NCBI RefSeq assembly: GCF_014650815.1
Contig: NZ_BMVR01000009.1
Coordinates: 186,001-250,000, forward strand
Direction of reading: 5' to 3'
DNA from: Streptomyces flavofungini
GTDB taxonomy: Bacteria; Actinomycetota; Actinomycetes; Streptomycetales; Streptomycetaceae
DNA length: 64,000 bases
This document shows, in pieces, positions 16,385 through 23,696 of this stretch (its first letter is position 1; each line of letters opens with the position of its first letter). The notes under the pieces were generated by a model. That model had not been told where the DNA came from and did no database searches. It saw nothing but the letters and a program-made list of their open reading frames with translations. The position numbers and the translations under genes are program-made.

Positions 16385-17598
16385 GGCGCCGCCGGACTGG
16401 CGACGGCCCGGAAACCGTCCCTTATCTGCGCGGCAGCCCGCTGCACATCGTCGGCGGTCACCGCGTCGATGTACGCGACTTCGTCGGTGGACGACCAGGA
16501 GCCGGAGGCGGCGCTGCGCATGGCCAGGAAGCGGGCGCAGTCCAAGGGCGTGTCCATGGAGGTGAGGACGCGCATCCGGGCCTGGCGACGGGAGGAGGCC
16601 AGGTCGTCGGGGTCGGGCCCCTTGGTGGCGACCTCGTCGAGCGCGTTACGGATCACTTCGAGCGCGGCGTCGCCGTTGCCCGGCTCCACACCGGCCATGA
16701 CGCGCCACGCACCGGTGTCGGCGTAACCGCGATTCCACGCGTAGAAGGTGTAGGCGAGCCCCGCCTCGCCGCGCAGCCTGCGGTACAACAGCGACGACGG
16801 GCTGGAGCCGAGCAGTTGGGCCAGGACGTTGAAGTGTGGCCTGCGCGGGTCGTGGTCCGGCACCGAGGGCGCGCCCGCACACAGCCAGGTGAACTCCTCC
16901 GACCAGCGCACCGGATGCGGCGGGGCCGGCGGTGGCGACGGGGGCACGGTTGCCGGGGCCGTGCCGATCGTCGCGAGGGTATGGGGCTCGATTCCGGCCG
17001 CCACGGGATCGATGGACTTCGGCAACCTGGGCCCCACGACGATCACCGACAGGGGCGCGGTCAGCAGCCGATCCCGGTGCGCGGCGGCGACTGACGCCGT
17101 GTCGCATCGCTCGACGTCGACCTTTGTGCCGCCGACCGGACGGCCCATGGGGTGCCCGGGGAAGAAGTGCGCGAGGAACGCGTCCTGCACCACATCGCTG
17201 TGGTCGGCCGCGGCGGCGGCCAGCTCCTGGAAGACGGCGCGTTTCTCCTGCTTCAGGACGGCGTCGCTCCAACGGGGCTGGAGGACCGCCTGATACAGCA
17301 GCCCGGCGATCTCATCGGCGTCGTCCGGGTGCACCTGTGCGTAGAAGAGCATGCGGTCGAGACCGGTCTCCGCGTTGGCGTGCCCGCCGAGCCGCTCGAC
17401 GTACTCGCTCAGTGAGGGAACGCTTCCGACGGGCGTCGACATCAGTACGTGCTCCAGCACATGAGCGAGTCCGCACTGCCCCAAGGGGTCGAGTTGCGAA
17501 CCGTACTTCGATGCCAGGCAGATGGTGGTCGTACTCAGCCGATCGTCGATCAGACCGACGACGGGTATCGGGCCCTCCACCTCTGTGAACTGATGCAC
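16381..17598 (-). CDS. M16-family zinc metallopeptidase
   Basis: A 405-residue pitrilysin-family peptidase. The inverted zinc motif HVLEH is at residues 46-50 and the third-ligand Glu cluster (EKRAVFQE) at 118-125, so the active half is intact. The second half carries the substrate-binding LYRRLRGEAGLAYTFYAW motif. The size fits a single M16 plus M16C pair, like the processing peptidases in PQQ and other peptide pathways. The GTG at 17598 has TGGAGGG upstream. It is the first gene after the 20-residue peptide gene and intervening hairpin; the natural reading is that it cleaves the modified precursor (inference). Confidence 0.9.
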   Translation of the reverse strand: MHQFTEVEGPIPVVGLIDDRLSTTTICLASKYGSQLDPLGQCGLAHVLEHVLMSTPVGSVPSLSEYVERLGGHANAETGLDRMLFYAQVHPDDADEIAGLLYQAVLQPRWSDAVLKQEKRAVFQELAAAAADHSDVVQDAFLAHFFPGHPMGRPVGGTKVDVERCDTASVAAAHRDRLLTAPLSVIVVGPRLPKSIDPVAAGIEPHTLATIGTAPATVPPSPPPAPPHPVRWSEEFTWLCAGAPSVPDHDPRRPHFNVLAQLLGSSPSSLLYRRLRGEAGLAYTFYAWNRGYADTGAWRVMAGVEPGNGDAALEVIRNALDEVATKGPDPDDLASSRRQARMRVLTSMDTPLDCARFLAMRSAASGSWSSTDEVAYIDAVTADDVQRAAAQIRDGFRAVASPAAP

Positions 17599-17636
17599 CG
17601 CAGCCCTCCATTCGGTAATTCGCCTACGTCAAGCGG

Positions 17637-17666
17637 GTATGCCGCCACCCGAAGGTGGCGGCATAC
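17637..17666 (-). terminator. UUCG-tetraloop hairpin between precursor gene and operon
   Basis: A 13-bp perfect stem (17637-17649 with 17654-17666). On the minus-strand transcript the loop is C(UUCG)G, an extra-stable tetraloop. It begins 17 bases after the peptide stop and is not followed by a U-run. Such hairpins between a precursor gene and its enzymes usually attenuate read-through or protect the short mRNA, giving excess precursor. Confidence 0.75.
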
Positions 17667-17682
17667 ATCACTGCCTCGCTGG

Positions 17683-17745
17683 TCAGCGGTCCTGCGGCTT
17701 GACCTTGTCGAGACGCGGACGCAGGATCGAAGCGTGCTTCGCCAT
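17683..17745 (-). CDS. Putative 20-residue precursor peptide of the island pathway
   Basis: Encodes MAKHASILRPRLDKVKPQDR. An ideal ribosome-binding site AAGGAGG lies six bases before the ATG, the best in the island, which argues it is truly translated despite its size. It is the promoter-proximal gene of the minus-strand run, immediately followed by the UUCG hairpin and then the M16 peptidase. It is basic (Arg9, Arg11, Arg20, three Lys, His4) with two Pro and two Asp, and has no Cys, Ser/Thr cluster or Tyr/Trp except Ser6, so it is not a lanthipeptide, thiopeptide or PQQ precursor. I know no described family with this sequence. It could alternatively be a leader peptide for attenuation, though it lacks codon runs. 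Confidence 0.75.
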   Translation of the reverse strand: MAKHASILRPRLDKVKPQDR

Positions 17746-17923
17746 GTTTTCCTCCTTGGATCGAACACTGAACGGGACGGGAAGCACGTTAGGCAGCGTC
17801 CGGCGGCGACAGCAATAGCGCTTTCCGTATTCCGCACCTCGAATTGACGAGGCCCCGCAGGAGCTGCTGAAAACAGAAAGAGGGGTACCGAAGAGGCCCT
17901 GTGCGCCGTTAATTTGATGGCTC
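17746..17923. promoter_or_regulatory. Divergent promoter region of the peptide operon and JmjC gene
   Basis: The 178 bp between the minus-strand peptide gene and the plus-strand oxygenase gene must hold both promoters. It is more AT-rich than its surroundings. An inverted repeat CCTCG-N6-CGAGG (17837-17852) lies near the middle and could be an operator; a TCGAG-like element there is the kind of half-site SARPs use, but no repeated heptamer set is clear. Promoter hexamers could not be assigned with confidence. Confidence 0.45.
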
Positions 17924-18892
17924 ATGGGAGCACAGATACTTGGCCAATTGGTCGACGATGCGAATTCCTCGTTCTGGTCGTACTGGCGCAGTCGCCCCGG
18001 TGTCTTCGCCGTCGGCGGAATGCACAGCCCCTTCGCCCTCGCCGATGTCGACGCTGCCTTGGCCAGTGGGCTCTTCCGGGAGCCGTACGTCGAAATGTGG
18101 CGGGATGGCCGGCGCCTTCCGGTCACGGACTTCACCTCGACCAGAACGGTCGCGCGCGAGAACCCGGGCGGCTTCGCGGACGAGGTGAAGATCCGCGCTC
18201 TCCTCGACGGCGGGGCGACCATGCTGCTGCGCTGCCTGGACCAGTGGCACGGCCCGACCCGCGACATGCTGCACGCCCTCGCCGCCGAACTCGGCCGTGC
18301 TGTTGAGGCGTTCTGCTTCGTGACCCCCGCGGGCCAGGCCGGGCTGCCGCTCCACCGGGACGACGGTGACGTCTTCGTCGTACAGATGACGGGCAGCAAG
18401 AGCTGGTACGTCCACGAGGGACCGGCCGACGCCAGGTGGCAGGCGGGCCGGGTGCGGGACAACGAACCGCAGCCCGCCGAGCTGCTCCACACCGTGCTGC
18501 GCCCAGGCGAAGTCCTCTACATCCCCCGCGGGTTCGCTCATCGTGCCACCGGCCAGGAGGGTCTGTCCGCGCATCTGTCGCTGGCTGTCCGCGAGATCGG
18601 CGTGGCCGAACTGTTCGACAGCATCCAGGAGCACGCGATCCGGGCCGACGGGACCGAGGACGCCGAGGCGGGGCCGCGGCCCCTCTCGGACGCCGCCATC
18701 ATCGCCGAGGCGAAGAAGCTCCTGGAAACCGCACGCCGACAGTTGGCGAACCTGACCGAGGAGGGCTTGGTGGCCCACGCACGGCAGCGCCACGTGGCCC
18801 GTATGCCGCCGCGGCCCGAAGGCCCTCGTCTGTCCGAACTGGCCGCTGCATGGCCGACGCCGACTCCCGACGGGCAGGTGAGCGGGCAGTAG
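17924..18892 (+). CDS. JmjC/cupin-type Fe(II)/2-oxoglutarate oxygenase (RoxA-like)
   Basis: A 322-residue JmjC-like hydroxylase. The iron facial triad is visible as His144 and Asp146 (LPLHRDDGDV) and His206 (PRGFAHRATG), with the GSKSWYVH strand between them containing Lys159, a candidate 2-oxoglutarate ligand. The closest familiar relatives are ribosomal-protein oxygenases such as YcfD/RoxA, which hydroxylate Arg or His. The C-terminal 110 residues resemble their dimer/winged-helix part. It is divergent from the peptide gene across a shared 178-bp region. The precursor contains three Arg and a His, so hydroxylation of the peptide is plausible (inference). Confidence 0.85.
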   Translation: MGAQILGQLVDDANSSFWSYWRSRPGVFAVGGMHSPFALADVDAALASGLFREPYVEMWRDGRRLPVTDFTSTRTVARENPGGFADEVKIRALLDGGATMLLRCLDQWHGPTRDMLHALAAELGRAVEAFCFVTPAGQAGLPLHRDDGDVFVVQMTGSKSWYVHEGPADARWQAGRVRDNEPQPAELLHTVLRPGEVLYIPRGFAHRATGQEGLSAHLSLAVREIGVAELFDSIQEHAIRADGTEDAEAGPRPLSDAAIIAEAKKLLETARRQLANLTEEGLVAHARQRHVARMPPRPEGPRLSELAAAWPTPTPDGQVSGQ

Positions 18893-19010
18893 AGTGCGGC
18901 ACATTCATGCGGCATAGATCAAGGGCTGTCGCGCAGTGATCTGCCGTTGATCGGGCTCTGTGACCGTGGAGAGGGCAACAGCCATACCGGGGAGAGGTGA
19001 TGTCACACCC

Positions 19011-19355
19011 ATGAACGATGCATCGGCCCAGTCAGCACACAGGGCGCCCCGACTGGGCCCGCCGCGCCACCTGGCCCTCGATGAACGTCAACTCAGGCTC
19101 ATTTCCCTGCTGCTGGCCGGGCACACGGATGTCAGTGCCGCACATCGGCTGGGCGTCAGCCCCCGCACCGTGACCAATATGCTGCGCTCCCTGATGAACC
19201 GGCTCGGTGTGGACAACCGATTCCAACTGGGAGCGGCACTCGGCACCCATCTGTGGCGCGATACCGCATCCTCGCCCACGAATGCCGACAGCCATGACCG
19301 CAATTCGTTCGTACGAATCCAAGGGGGAACCCCATGCCCTGCCAAAGCAATCTGA
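19011..19355 (+). CDS. Short LuxR-type HTH regulator (DNA-binding domain only)
   Basis: A 114-residue protein consisting essentially of a LuxR/GerE helix-turn-helix: LDERQLRLISLLLAGHTD, then SPRTVTNMLRSLMNRLGV. There is no receiver or ligand-binding domain. The ATG at 19011 is taken; an in-frame GTG at 18960 would add 17 residues and cannot be excluded, since GGGGAGAGG lies between them. The C-terminal tail beyond the HTH is not conserved-looking. Its 3' end overlaps the start of the small secreted peptide gene by 22 bp, so the two are translationally coupled. It probably regulates the island operon. Confidence 0.78.
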   Translation: MNDASAQSAHRAPRLGPPRHLALDERQLRLISLLLAGHTDVSAAHRLGVSPRTVTNMLRSLMNRLGVDNRFQLGAALGTHLWRDTASSPTNADSHDRNSFVRIQGGTPCPAKAI

Positions 19356-19510
19356 AGCACAGCCGGACCAGGGCCGTGGCGGCCGGGGTTCTACTGCTCG
19401 CCATACTGACAGGGGTTTCCGTGACAGCGCTGTCGGCTCCGGCCCCGCACCCGGAGCGCAGCACGGTGGCGTGGAACAGCACCGGCTCCGAGTGGGAGTC
19501 GAAGGTGTAG
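19334..19510 (+). CDS. 58-residue peptide with signal sequence
   Basis: ATG at 19334 with AAGGGGG upstream. The first about 35 residues form a Sec signal: Lys/Arg-rich start, then a hydrophobic VAAGVLLLAILTGVSVTAL core ending in an Ala-Pro region. The mature part would be only about 20 residues, containing two Trp (TVAWNSTG and SEWESK). It overlaps the LuxR gene by 22 bp in another frame. Two readings fit: an extracellular signal peptide sensed for cluster control, or a small secreted product or immunity peptide. No homologue is recognised. Confidence 0.6.
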   Translation: MPCQSNLKHSRTRAVAAGVLLLAILTGVSVTALSAPAPHPERSTVAWNSTGSEWESKV

Positions 19511-19626
19511 ACAGAGCGGGCGGAGCGGACTGCGAGCGCCGTACCCCGGGGGGTCGGACCAGGGCGTGGCCCCGGCCCCCCGGGTCTTCGGTCAGACTGC
19601 GGTCCGTACTCACTGGTAGCCCTCGT

Positions 19627-22600
19627 TCACCCGCAGTCCCCGGCCAACTCCCGCTCCGAGGAGCGCAGCAGCGTCGCCGCCTCGGACGCATCGGGCAGCT
19701 TGAGCCGAGTGAACAGGACGTACGCCCGTTGCCAGAGGGCACGCCCCTCGGCGCGACGGCCGAGATCGAAGAGCACCCGGCCGAGGACCATCAGGGCGTG
19801 CCCCCGGTCCCGCTCGAAAGCGATCTCCTCGCACTGCGCCAGAGCCCGCTCGGCGTGCGGGAGGGCCTGCTCCAGGTCGCCGAGCATGCGCAGGCTCTCG
19901 GCCAGACGGTAGCGCGCGTGCACGCTGCGGGAGCGCAGGTTGGCACGTGTACACAGGTCCAGACACTCCTTGAATCGCGCCACGGCCGCGTGATGGTTGC
20001 CCAAGGTGTGCAGCGCGAGACCGAGTACGTACAGGGCGTACGCGCGTCCCGGGATGTCCCGTGCGTGCACATCGCCGTCCAGGACCTTGCGGCAGACCGC
20101 CACCGCCTCAGCGGCGTTACCGGCGCGCACCTGGACAAGGGCGGCGTTCACCATGATCGCTGTCTCGCCCGAGCGGTGTCCCAACTGCCGCGCCAGGGCG
20201 ATGGATTCGTTGAAGTGCGCGATGGCCTCGTCGTAGCGCGACAGGTACTGGGCGATGAGCCCGAGGTCGTTGAGGACCTGCTGGAGCACGACGGTGTCGC
20301 CCACCTCCCGGCACGCCGTCAGCGCTGCCCTCGCCTCGACCTCGGCGTTGCAGAGCCGGGCGGCGGCCAGGGCGTAGGTGCACTGCAGGAAGCGGGCCCG
20401 CCCCTCGGCCGCGCGGTCGCGGTGCCGCACGGCGGCACTCACCAGCGTGTCCGCCGTCGACACCAGCTCGGCGTAGCAGGTGCTGACGTCGAACGGGCTG
20501 AGAGCGATGAGGAGATCGATGGCCTGACGCAGTCTGCGCACCTCGTGCACGCCCCGCACGCCGTGCGCCGTACCGCCGTCCTCTGCGCAAGCAGCGGCGC
20601 ACTCCCGAGCCAACTGCGTCACCAGGACGCGTGCTTCCTCAGCCTCGACCGACACCCACTGCTGCGCGGCGGCGAGATCAGCGAAGGACAGGCCGGGGGT
20701 GTCGGACGGCGTGAACGTGCCGGACACCGGGTCGGCGGGGGCGGCCTGCCGGAACGCCTCGCAGGTCGTCGACAGCAGAAACCCGAGCAGCCGGTCCTGG
20801 GCCACCGACGCCTCGTCCGGTTGCTCGCTACGCGACTTCCGGCACGCGAAGGCGCGCAGCAGATCGTGGTAGCCGTAGCGGCCCACCACCTTCGATTCCA
20901 GCATGCAGGCGTCGACCAGCGACTCCAGGACGTCCTCGGCGCCGGCCTGATCCGTTCCGAGCATCGCGGCGGCCGCGGCCACCCCGAGCTCCGCGCAGTC
21001 CACGGCGGCGAGCCGCCGGAACGCCGCCGCCTGCTCGTCCGTCAGATGACGGTAGCTGAGCTCGAACACCGCCTCCACGGCCAGTTCACCGGCGCGCAGC
21101 TCGTCCAGACGACGCGACTCCACAGCGAGCCGCTCCCGCAGACTGGCGATGGACCACATCGGACGGGCGGCGAGCCGGGCAGCCACGATCCGTACGGCGA
21201 GCGGCAGGAAGCCGCACGCCTCGACCAGGTCGAGCGCGGCCTGCGGCTCGGCCGCCACCCGCGTCTCACCGATCGCCCGGCACAGCAGCTCATTGGCCTC
21301 CGAACTGTGGAAGACATCCACATTGAGCTGCAAGGTCACCGGCAGACCGGCCATGCGGCTGCGGCTCGTGACGACCACGGCACAGCACTCGGTCCCCGGT
21401 AGCAGCGGCCGCAACTGCTGCGCGTCACGAACATTGTCAAGCACGATCAGCATCCGCCGGCCGTCAACCACTGACCGGAACAAGGCCGTTCGGGACTCCA
21501 GGTCGTCCGGCAGCGCATCGGCCGTGACGCCGAGGGCGGAGAGGAAGTTCGCCAGTACGATCTCGGGCCGACTCGGAACCGCGTCGCCGCCGTGCAGGTC
21601 CGCGTACAACTGGCCGTCCGGAAAGGTGCCCCGCACCCGATGCGCCACATGGAGCGCCAGCGAGGTCTTGCCGACCCCTCCCATGCCGACGAGGACGGCC
21701 ACCGCGGGGGTGCTGCGCCCCGGCTTCCGCAAGCAGTCGCCGAGCGTGTCGACGAGACGCTCACGGCCGAGGAAGTCCGGTTCTGGCGGGGGTAATTGGG
21801 CTGGGCGGGGCAGTGGCGCGGTGGACTTCTGGCGGGGGGAGGGCGATGGCTCCGGCTGTTCCGGTGCCTCGTCCGTCTCCGCGCCGGATCCGACGAGGCT
21901 GAGCGACTCCGGGGCCGCGGGGACGAGGGTGGGGTCGCGCTCGAGGATGCGCCGGTGGAGTCCCTCCAGCTCCGGCCCGGGCTCCACCCCGAGCTCGTCG
22001 ATGAGCAGTCGCCGGGCGTCGCGGAAGACGGCAAGGGCGTCGGCCGACCGCCCCGCCTGATACAGGGCCGTCATCAGCAGCCCGTAGGGCCGCTCGCGCA
22101 ACGAATGCTCGGTGGTCAGCTCGGTGAGCTCCGGCACACAGCGCGCGGCGTGGCCCAATGCGAGCTCGTACGCCAGCCGCTCCTCGAGCAGCGCGAGGCG
22201 CAGCTCGCTGAGGCGCTGGCGTTGCCGCTCCGCGAACGGGCCGGGTATGGCCGCGAGCGGCTCGCCCTCCCACAATTCGAGTGCCTGGCACAGCAGTTCC
22301 CGTGCCTGCTCGGGCCGACCCTGCGCACCGGCCCGCTCCGCCTGGGCTGTGAGCCTCGTGACCTGGAAGGCGTCGATCGACTCCTCGGGCACTTGGAGCC
22401 GGTAGCCGTCGCCGAAGGTCACGAGCACATCCAGATCCGGCCGGTCGGCCGTGAGGATCCGCCGCCAGCGCCAGGCATAGGTCCGCAACGTGGACACGGC
22501 CTTCGCCGGTGGCTCCGTGCCCCACAGTGCATCGGTGAGATCGGCCACTCCGGCGGCTCGCCCCGGTCTGAGCAGGAGCGTGGCGAGCATCGCCTGCTGC

Positions 22601-22680
22601 TGCGGATATCCCACGGGCAAAGAGGTGCCGTCCCGGAGGATGCGCAGGGGGCCGAGCAGCGAGAACTGGAGAGACGCCAT
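19627..22680 (-). CDS. SARP-family regulator with NB-ARC and TPR domains (AfsR-like)
   Basis: A 1017-residue pathway activator. Domain order: N-terminal winged-helix DNA-binding domain starting FSLLGPLRILRDG (about 1-95), bacterial transcriptional activation domain (about 100-245), a linker, an NB-ARC NTPase with Walker A VGMGGVGKTSLAL near residue 340, an ARC region, then a large set of TPR repeats to the C terminus. This is the AfsR architecture, with nucleotide-controlled oligomerisation expected. The ATG at 22680 is chosen because the conserved domain starts at once; an ATG six codons upstream is possible. It sits at the right end of the island and is the likely master activator of the locus. 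SARPs bind direct repeats near promoters. Confidence 0.93.
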   Translation of the reverse strand: MASLQFSLLGPLRILRDGTSLPVGYPQQQAMLATLLLRPGRAAGVADLTDALWGTEPPAKAVSTLRTYAWRWRRILTADRPDLDVLVTFGDGYRLQVPEESIDAFQVTRLTAQAERAGAQGRPEQARELLCQALELWEGEPLAAIPGPFAERQRQRLSELRLALLEERLAYELALGHAARCVPELTELTTEHSLRERPYGLLMTALYQAGRSADALAVFRDARRLLIDELGVEPGPELEGLHRRILERDPTLVPAAPESLSLVGSGAETDEAPEQPEPSPSPRQKSTAPLPRPAQLPPPEPDFLGRERLVDTLGDCLRKPGRSTPAVAVLVGMGGVGKTSLALHVAHRVRGTFPDGQLYADLHGGDAVPSRPEIVLANFLSALGVTADALPDDLESRTALFRSVVDGRRMLIVLDNVRDAQQLRPLLPGTECCAVVVTSRSRMAGLPVTLQLNVDVFHSSEANELLCRAIGETRVAAEPQAALDLVEACGFLPLAVRIVAARLAARPMWSIASLRERLAVESRRLDELRAGELAVEAVFELSYRHLTDEQAAAFRRLAAVDCAELGVAAAAAMLGTDQAGAEDVLESLVDACMLESKVVGRYGYHDLLRAFACRKSRSEQPDEASVAQDRLLGFLLSTTCEAFRQAAPADPVSGTFTPSDTPGLSFADLAAAQQWVSVEAEEARVLVTQLARECAAACAEDGGTAHGVRGVHEVRRLRQAIDLLIALSPFDVSTCYAELVSTADTLVSAAVRHRDRAAEGRARFLQCTYALAAARLCNAEVEARAALTACREVGDTVVLQQVLNDLGLIAQYLSRYDEAIAHFNESIALARQLGHRSGETAIMVNAALVQVRAGNAAEAVAVCRKVLDGDVHARDIPGRAYALYVLGLALHTLGNHHAAVARFKECLDLCTRANLRSRSVHARYRLAESLRMLGDLEQALPHAERALAQCEEIAFERDRGHALMVLGRVLFDLGRRAEGRALWQRAYVLFTRLKLPDASEAATLLRSSERELAGDCG

Positions 22681-23457
22681 GTACCTGACTCTTCTCAAAA
22701 CAGTTGGTTGGGTCAGCCATGGATTATTCGTGGTGGAAGAGGGCGTGTCATGCCTTGCCCGGAACGGGAGCGTCGCGGGCCGCTATTTCGGGGTTCAGTC
22801 AGTTCGTCCTTCTTCGACCTGTGCGGGCCTTGCCGCTCCGCGCCCACGCATGCCTCCGCGCTGCCCGCACATGCCCGGTTCGGTGGCTGTGGCTGGTCGC
22901 GCCGGAATCATCGAGGTCGATGGACCACACCACAAGGGACGGCCGACGGCAGACGTGACGCGAGTACCGCGGCGTGCGTGGGACGGCTCATGGGAGCCGC
23001 ATCGGGCTGACGTGGTCTCCAGGTCGGGCCATGGCGCTGAGGTTAGGTCGTCCTCGCGCCCTCGGACGCGCGGACGACCTTTTCGGTACTGGTCAGCGCA
23101 GAGCGTCGGGGGTGCGCTGTCGGAGCTGAGGGTCGCTAAGAGACGAGGCCAACGGCGCTGCGAGGCGGAGAGTGTCTCCCATGGTGCCGGAAGGCACTGA
23201 CACCGACGTCGACATTGGTCGGCGCCAGCCGTATCGAGAGCACCATGGGAACACGCCCAGTTGGTGGCCGCTGATCGGGAGCGAACGGGCGCGTGCAGTA
23301 GCGGTCCGTGTCGGCAGTTACCTGGCGCTGTGGCGCACTCCACTCGCGCGCGTGCCTGATGGCTTCGTGAAGTGCCGGGGCCCCTCCCCGCAGCGGGAAT
23401 GGGAGCTGTCCGGGAGCCGTATCCAGAAGTTGGCCCCAAACTGGCCCCCGAATGCAG
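22681..23457. other. Gene-free right end of the island
   Basis: About 780 bp with no convincing gene on either strand; open frames here have poor codon bias. It contains the SARP promoter region, a hairpin followed by TTTT (23045-23080), and an 11-bp inverted repeat TCCCATGGTGC/GCACCATGGGA (23177-23187 and 23240-23250). This is where an integrase would be expected, but none is seen; it may be eroded mobile-element DNA. Confidence 0.5.
23045..23084 (+). terminator. Hairpin with T-run, no gene assigned upstream
   Basis: Arms AGGTCGTCC (23045-23053) and GGACGACCT (23072-23080) with further GC pairing inside, then TTTT. It looks like an intrinsic terminator for plus-strand transcription, although no plus-strand gene is recognised between 22681 and here. 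Confidence 0.4.
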
Positions 23458-23495
23458 ATCAGGCCCGGCGCTGATCTCTCAGCACCGGGCCTGAT
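23458..23495 (-). terminator. Hairpin downstream of tRNA-Pro
   Basis: Arms 23458-23474 and 23479-23495, TCTC loop, 16 of 17 pairs. It lies 16 bases beyond the tRNA 3' end on the minus strand. It is the homologue of the left hairpin at 5569-5606, with stem pairs changed from T-A to C-G. Confidence 0.6.
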
Positions 23496-23552
23496 CTGGT
23501 GTTACGGCTGTCGGGGTGGCGGGATTTGAACCCACGACCTCTTCGTCCCGAA
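23490..23552. repeat. Right 63-bp direct repeat (att-like) of the island
   Basis: Exact copy of 5601-5663, lying within the 3' half of the intact tRNA-Pro and its downstream flank. The repeat ends inside the anticodon loop, a frequent crossover point for tyrosine recombinases using tRNA genes. Confidence 0.85.
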
Positions 23553-23584
23553 CGAAGCGCGCTGCCAAGCTGCGCCACACCCCG
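23511..23584 (-). tRNA. tRNA-Pro (anticodon CGG)
   Basis: Folds as a full cloverleaf of 74 nt. The seven-pair acceptor stem is CGGGGTG with CACCCCG and discriminator A. The D arm has GCGCAGCTTGGCAGCGC, the anticodon stem CTTCG/CGAAG holds a TTCGGGA loop (anticodon CGG, reading CCG), and the T arm has GTTCAAATC. CCA is not encoded. It is the integration target of the island on its left and remains intact because the incoming element supplied the 3' half. Confidence 0.96.
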
Positions 23585-23696
23585 ATGTCGTTGTTCCGGC
23601 GGTTCTGCTGGGCAGGGCCGCGGCGACATCGATTACTTTAGCGGACCGGCGGCCGGAGACGAAATCCGGTTTTGCGGGGTGGGGCGGGGGTGGGGC

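Larger units (their letters stand above)
5664..23552. mobile_element. Genomic island integrated in tRNA-Pro, carrying a peptide biosynthetic locus
   Basis: About 17.9 kb bounded by the 63-bp direct repeats. Outside it the genes look like stable chromosomal backbone (DUF5994 and the two-component system on the left; metallophosphoesterase, YqeY and PBP on the right). Inside are only biosynthetic, transport and regulatory genes. No integrase, excisionase, replication or transfer gene was found, so the element is either degraded, mobilised in trans, or shaped by deletion. An empty-site comparison in relatives would settle it. Confidence 0.7.

Noticed and set aside
17683..17745. Reading the 20-residue peptide as a PQQ (PqqA) precursor
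   Set aside because: PQQ requires conserved Glu and Tyr; the peptide has neither, and pqqB, C and D homologues are absent.
22704..22958. Possible 84-residue plus-strand gene in the island end
   Set aside because: Poor codon bias, no motif and no clear RBS; listed as gene-free region instead.
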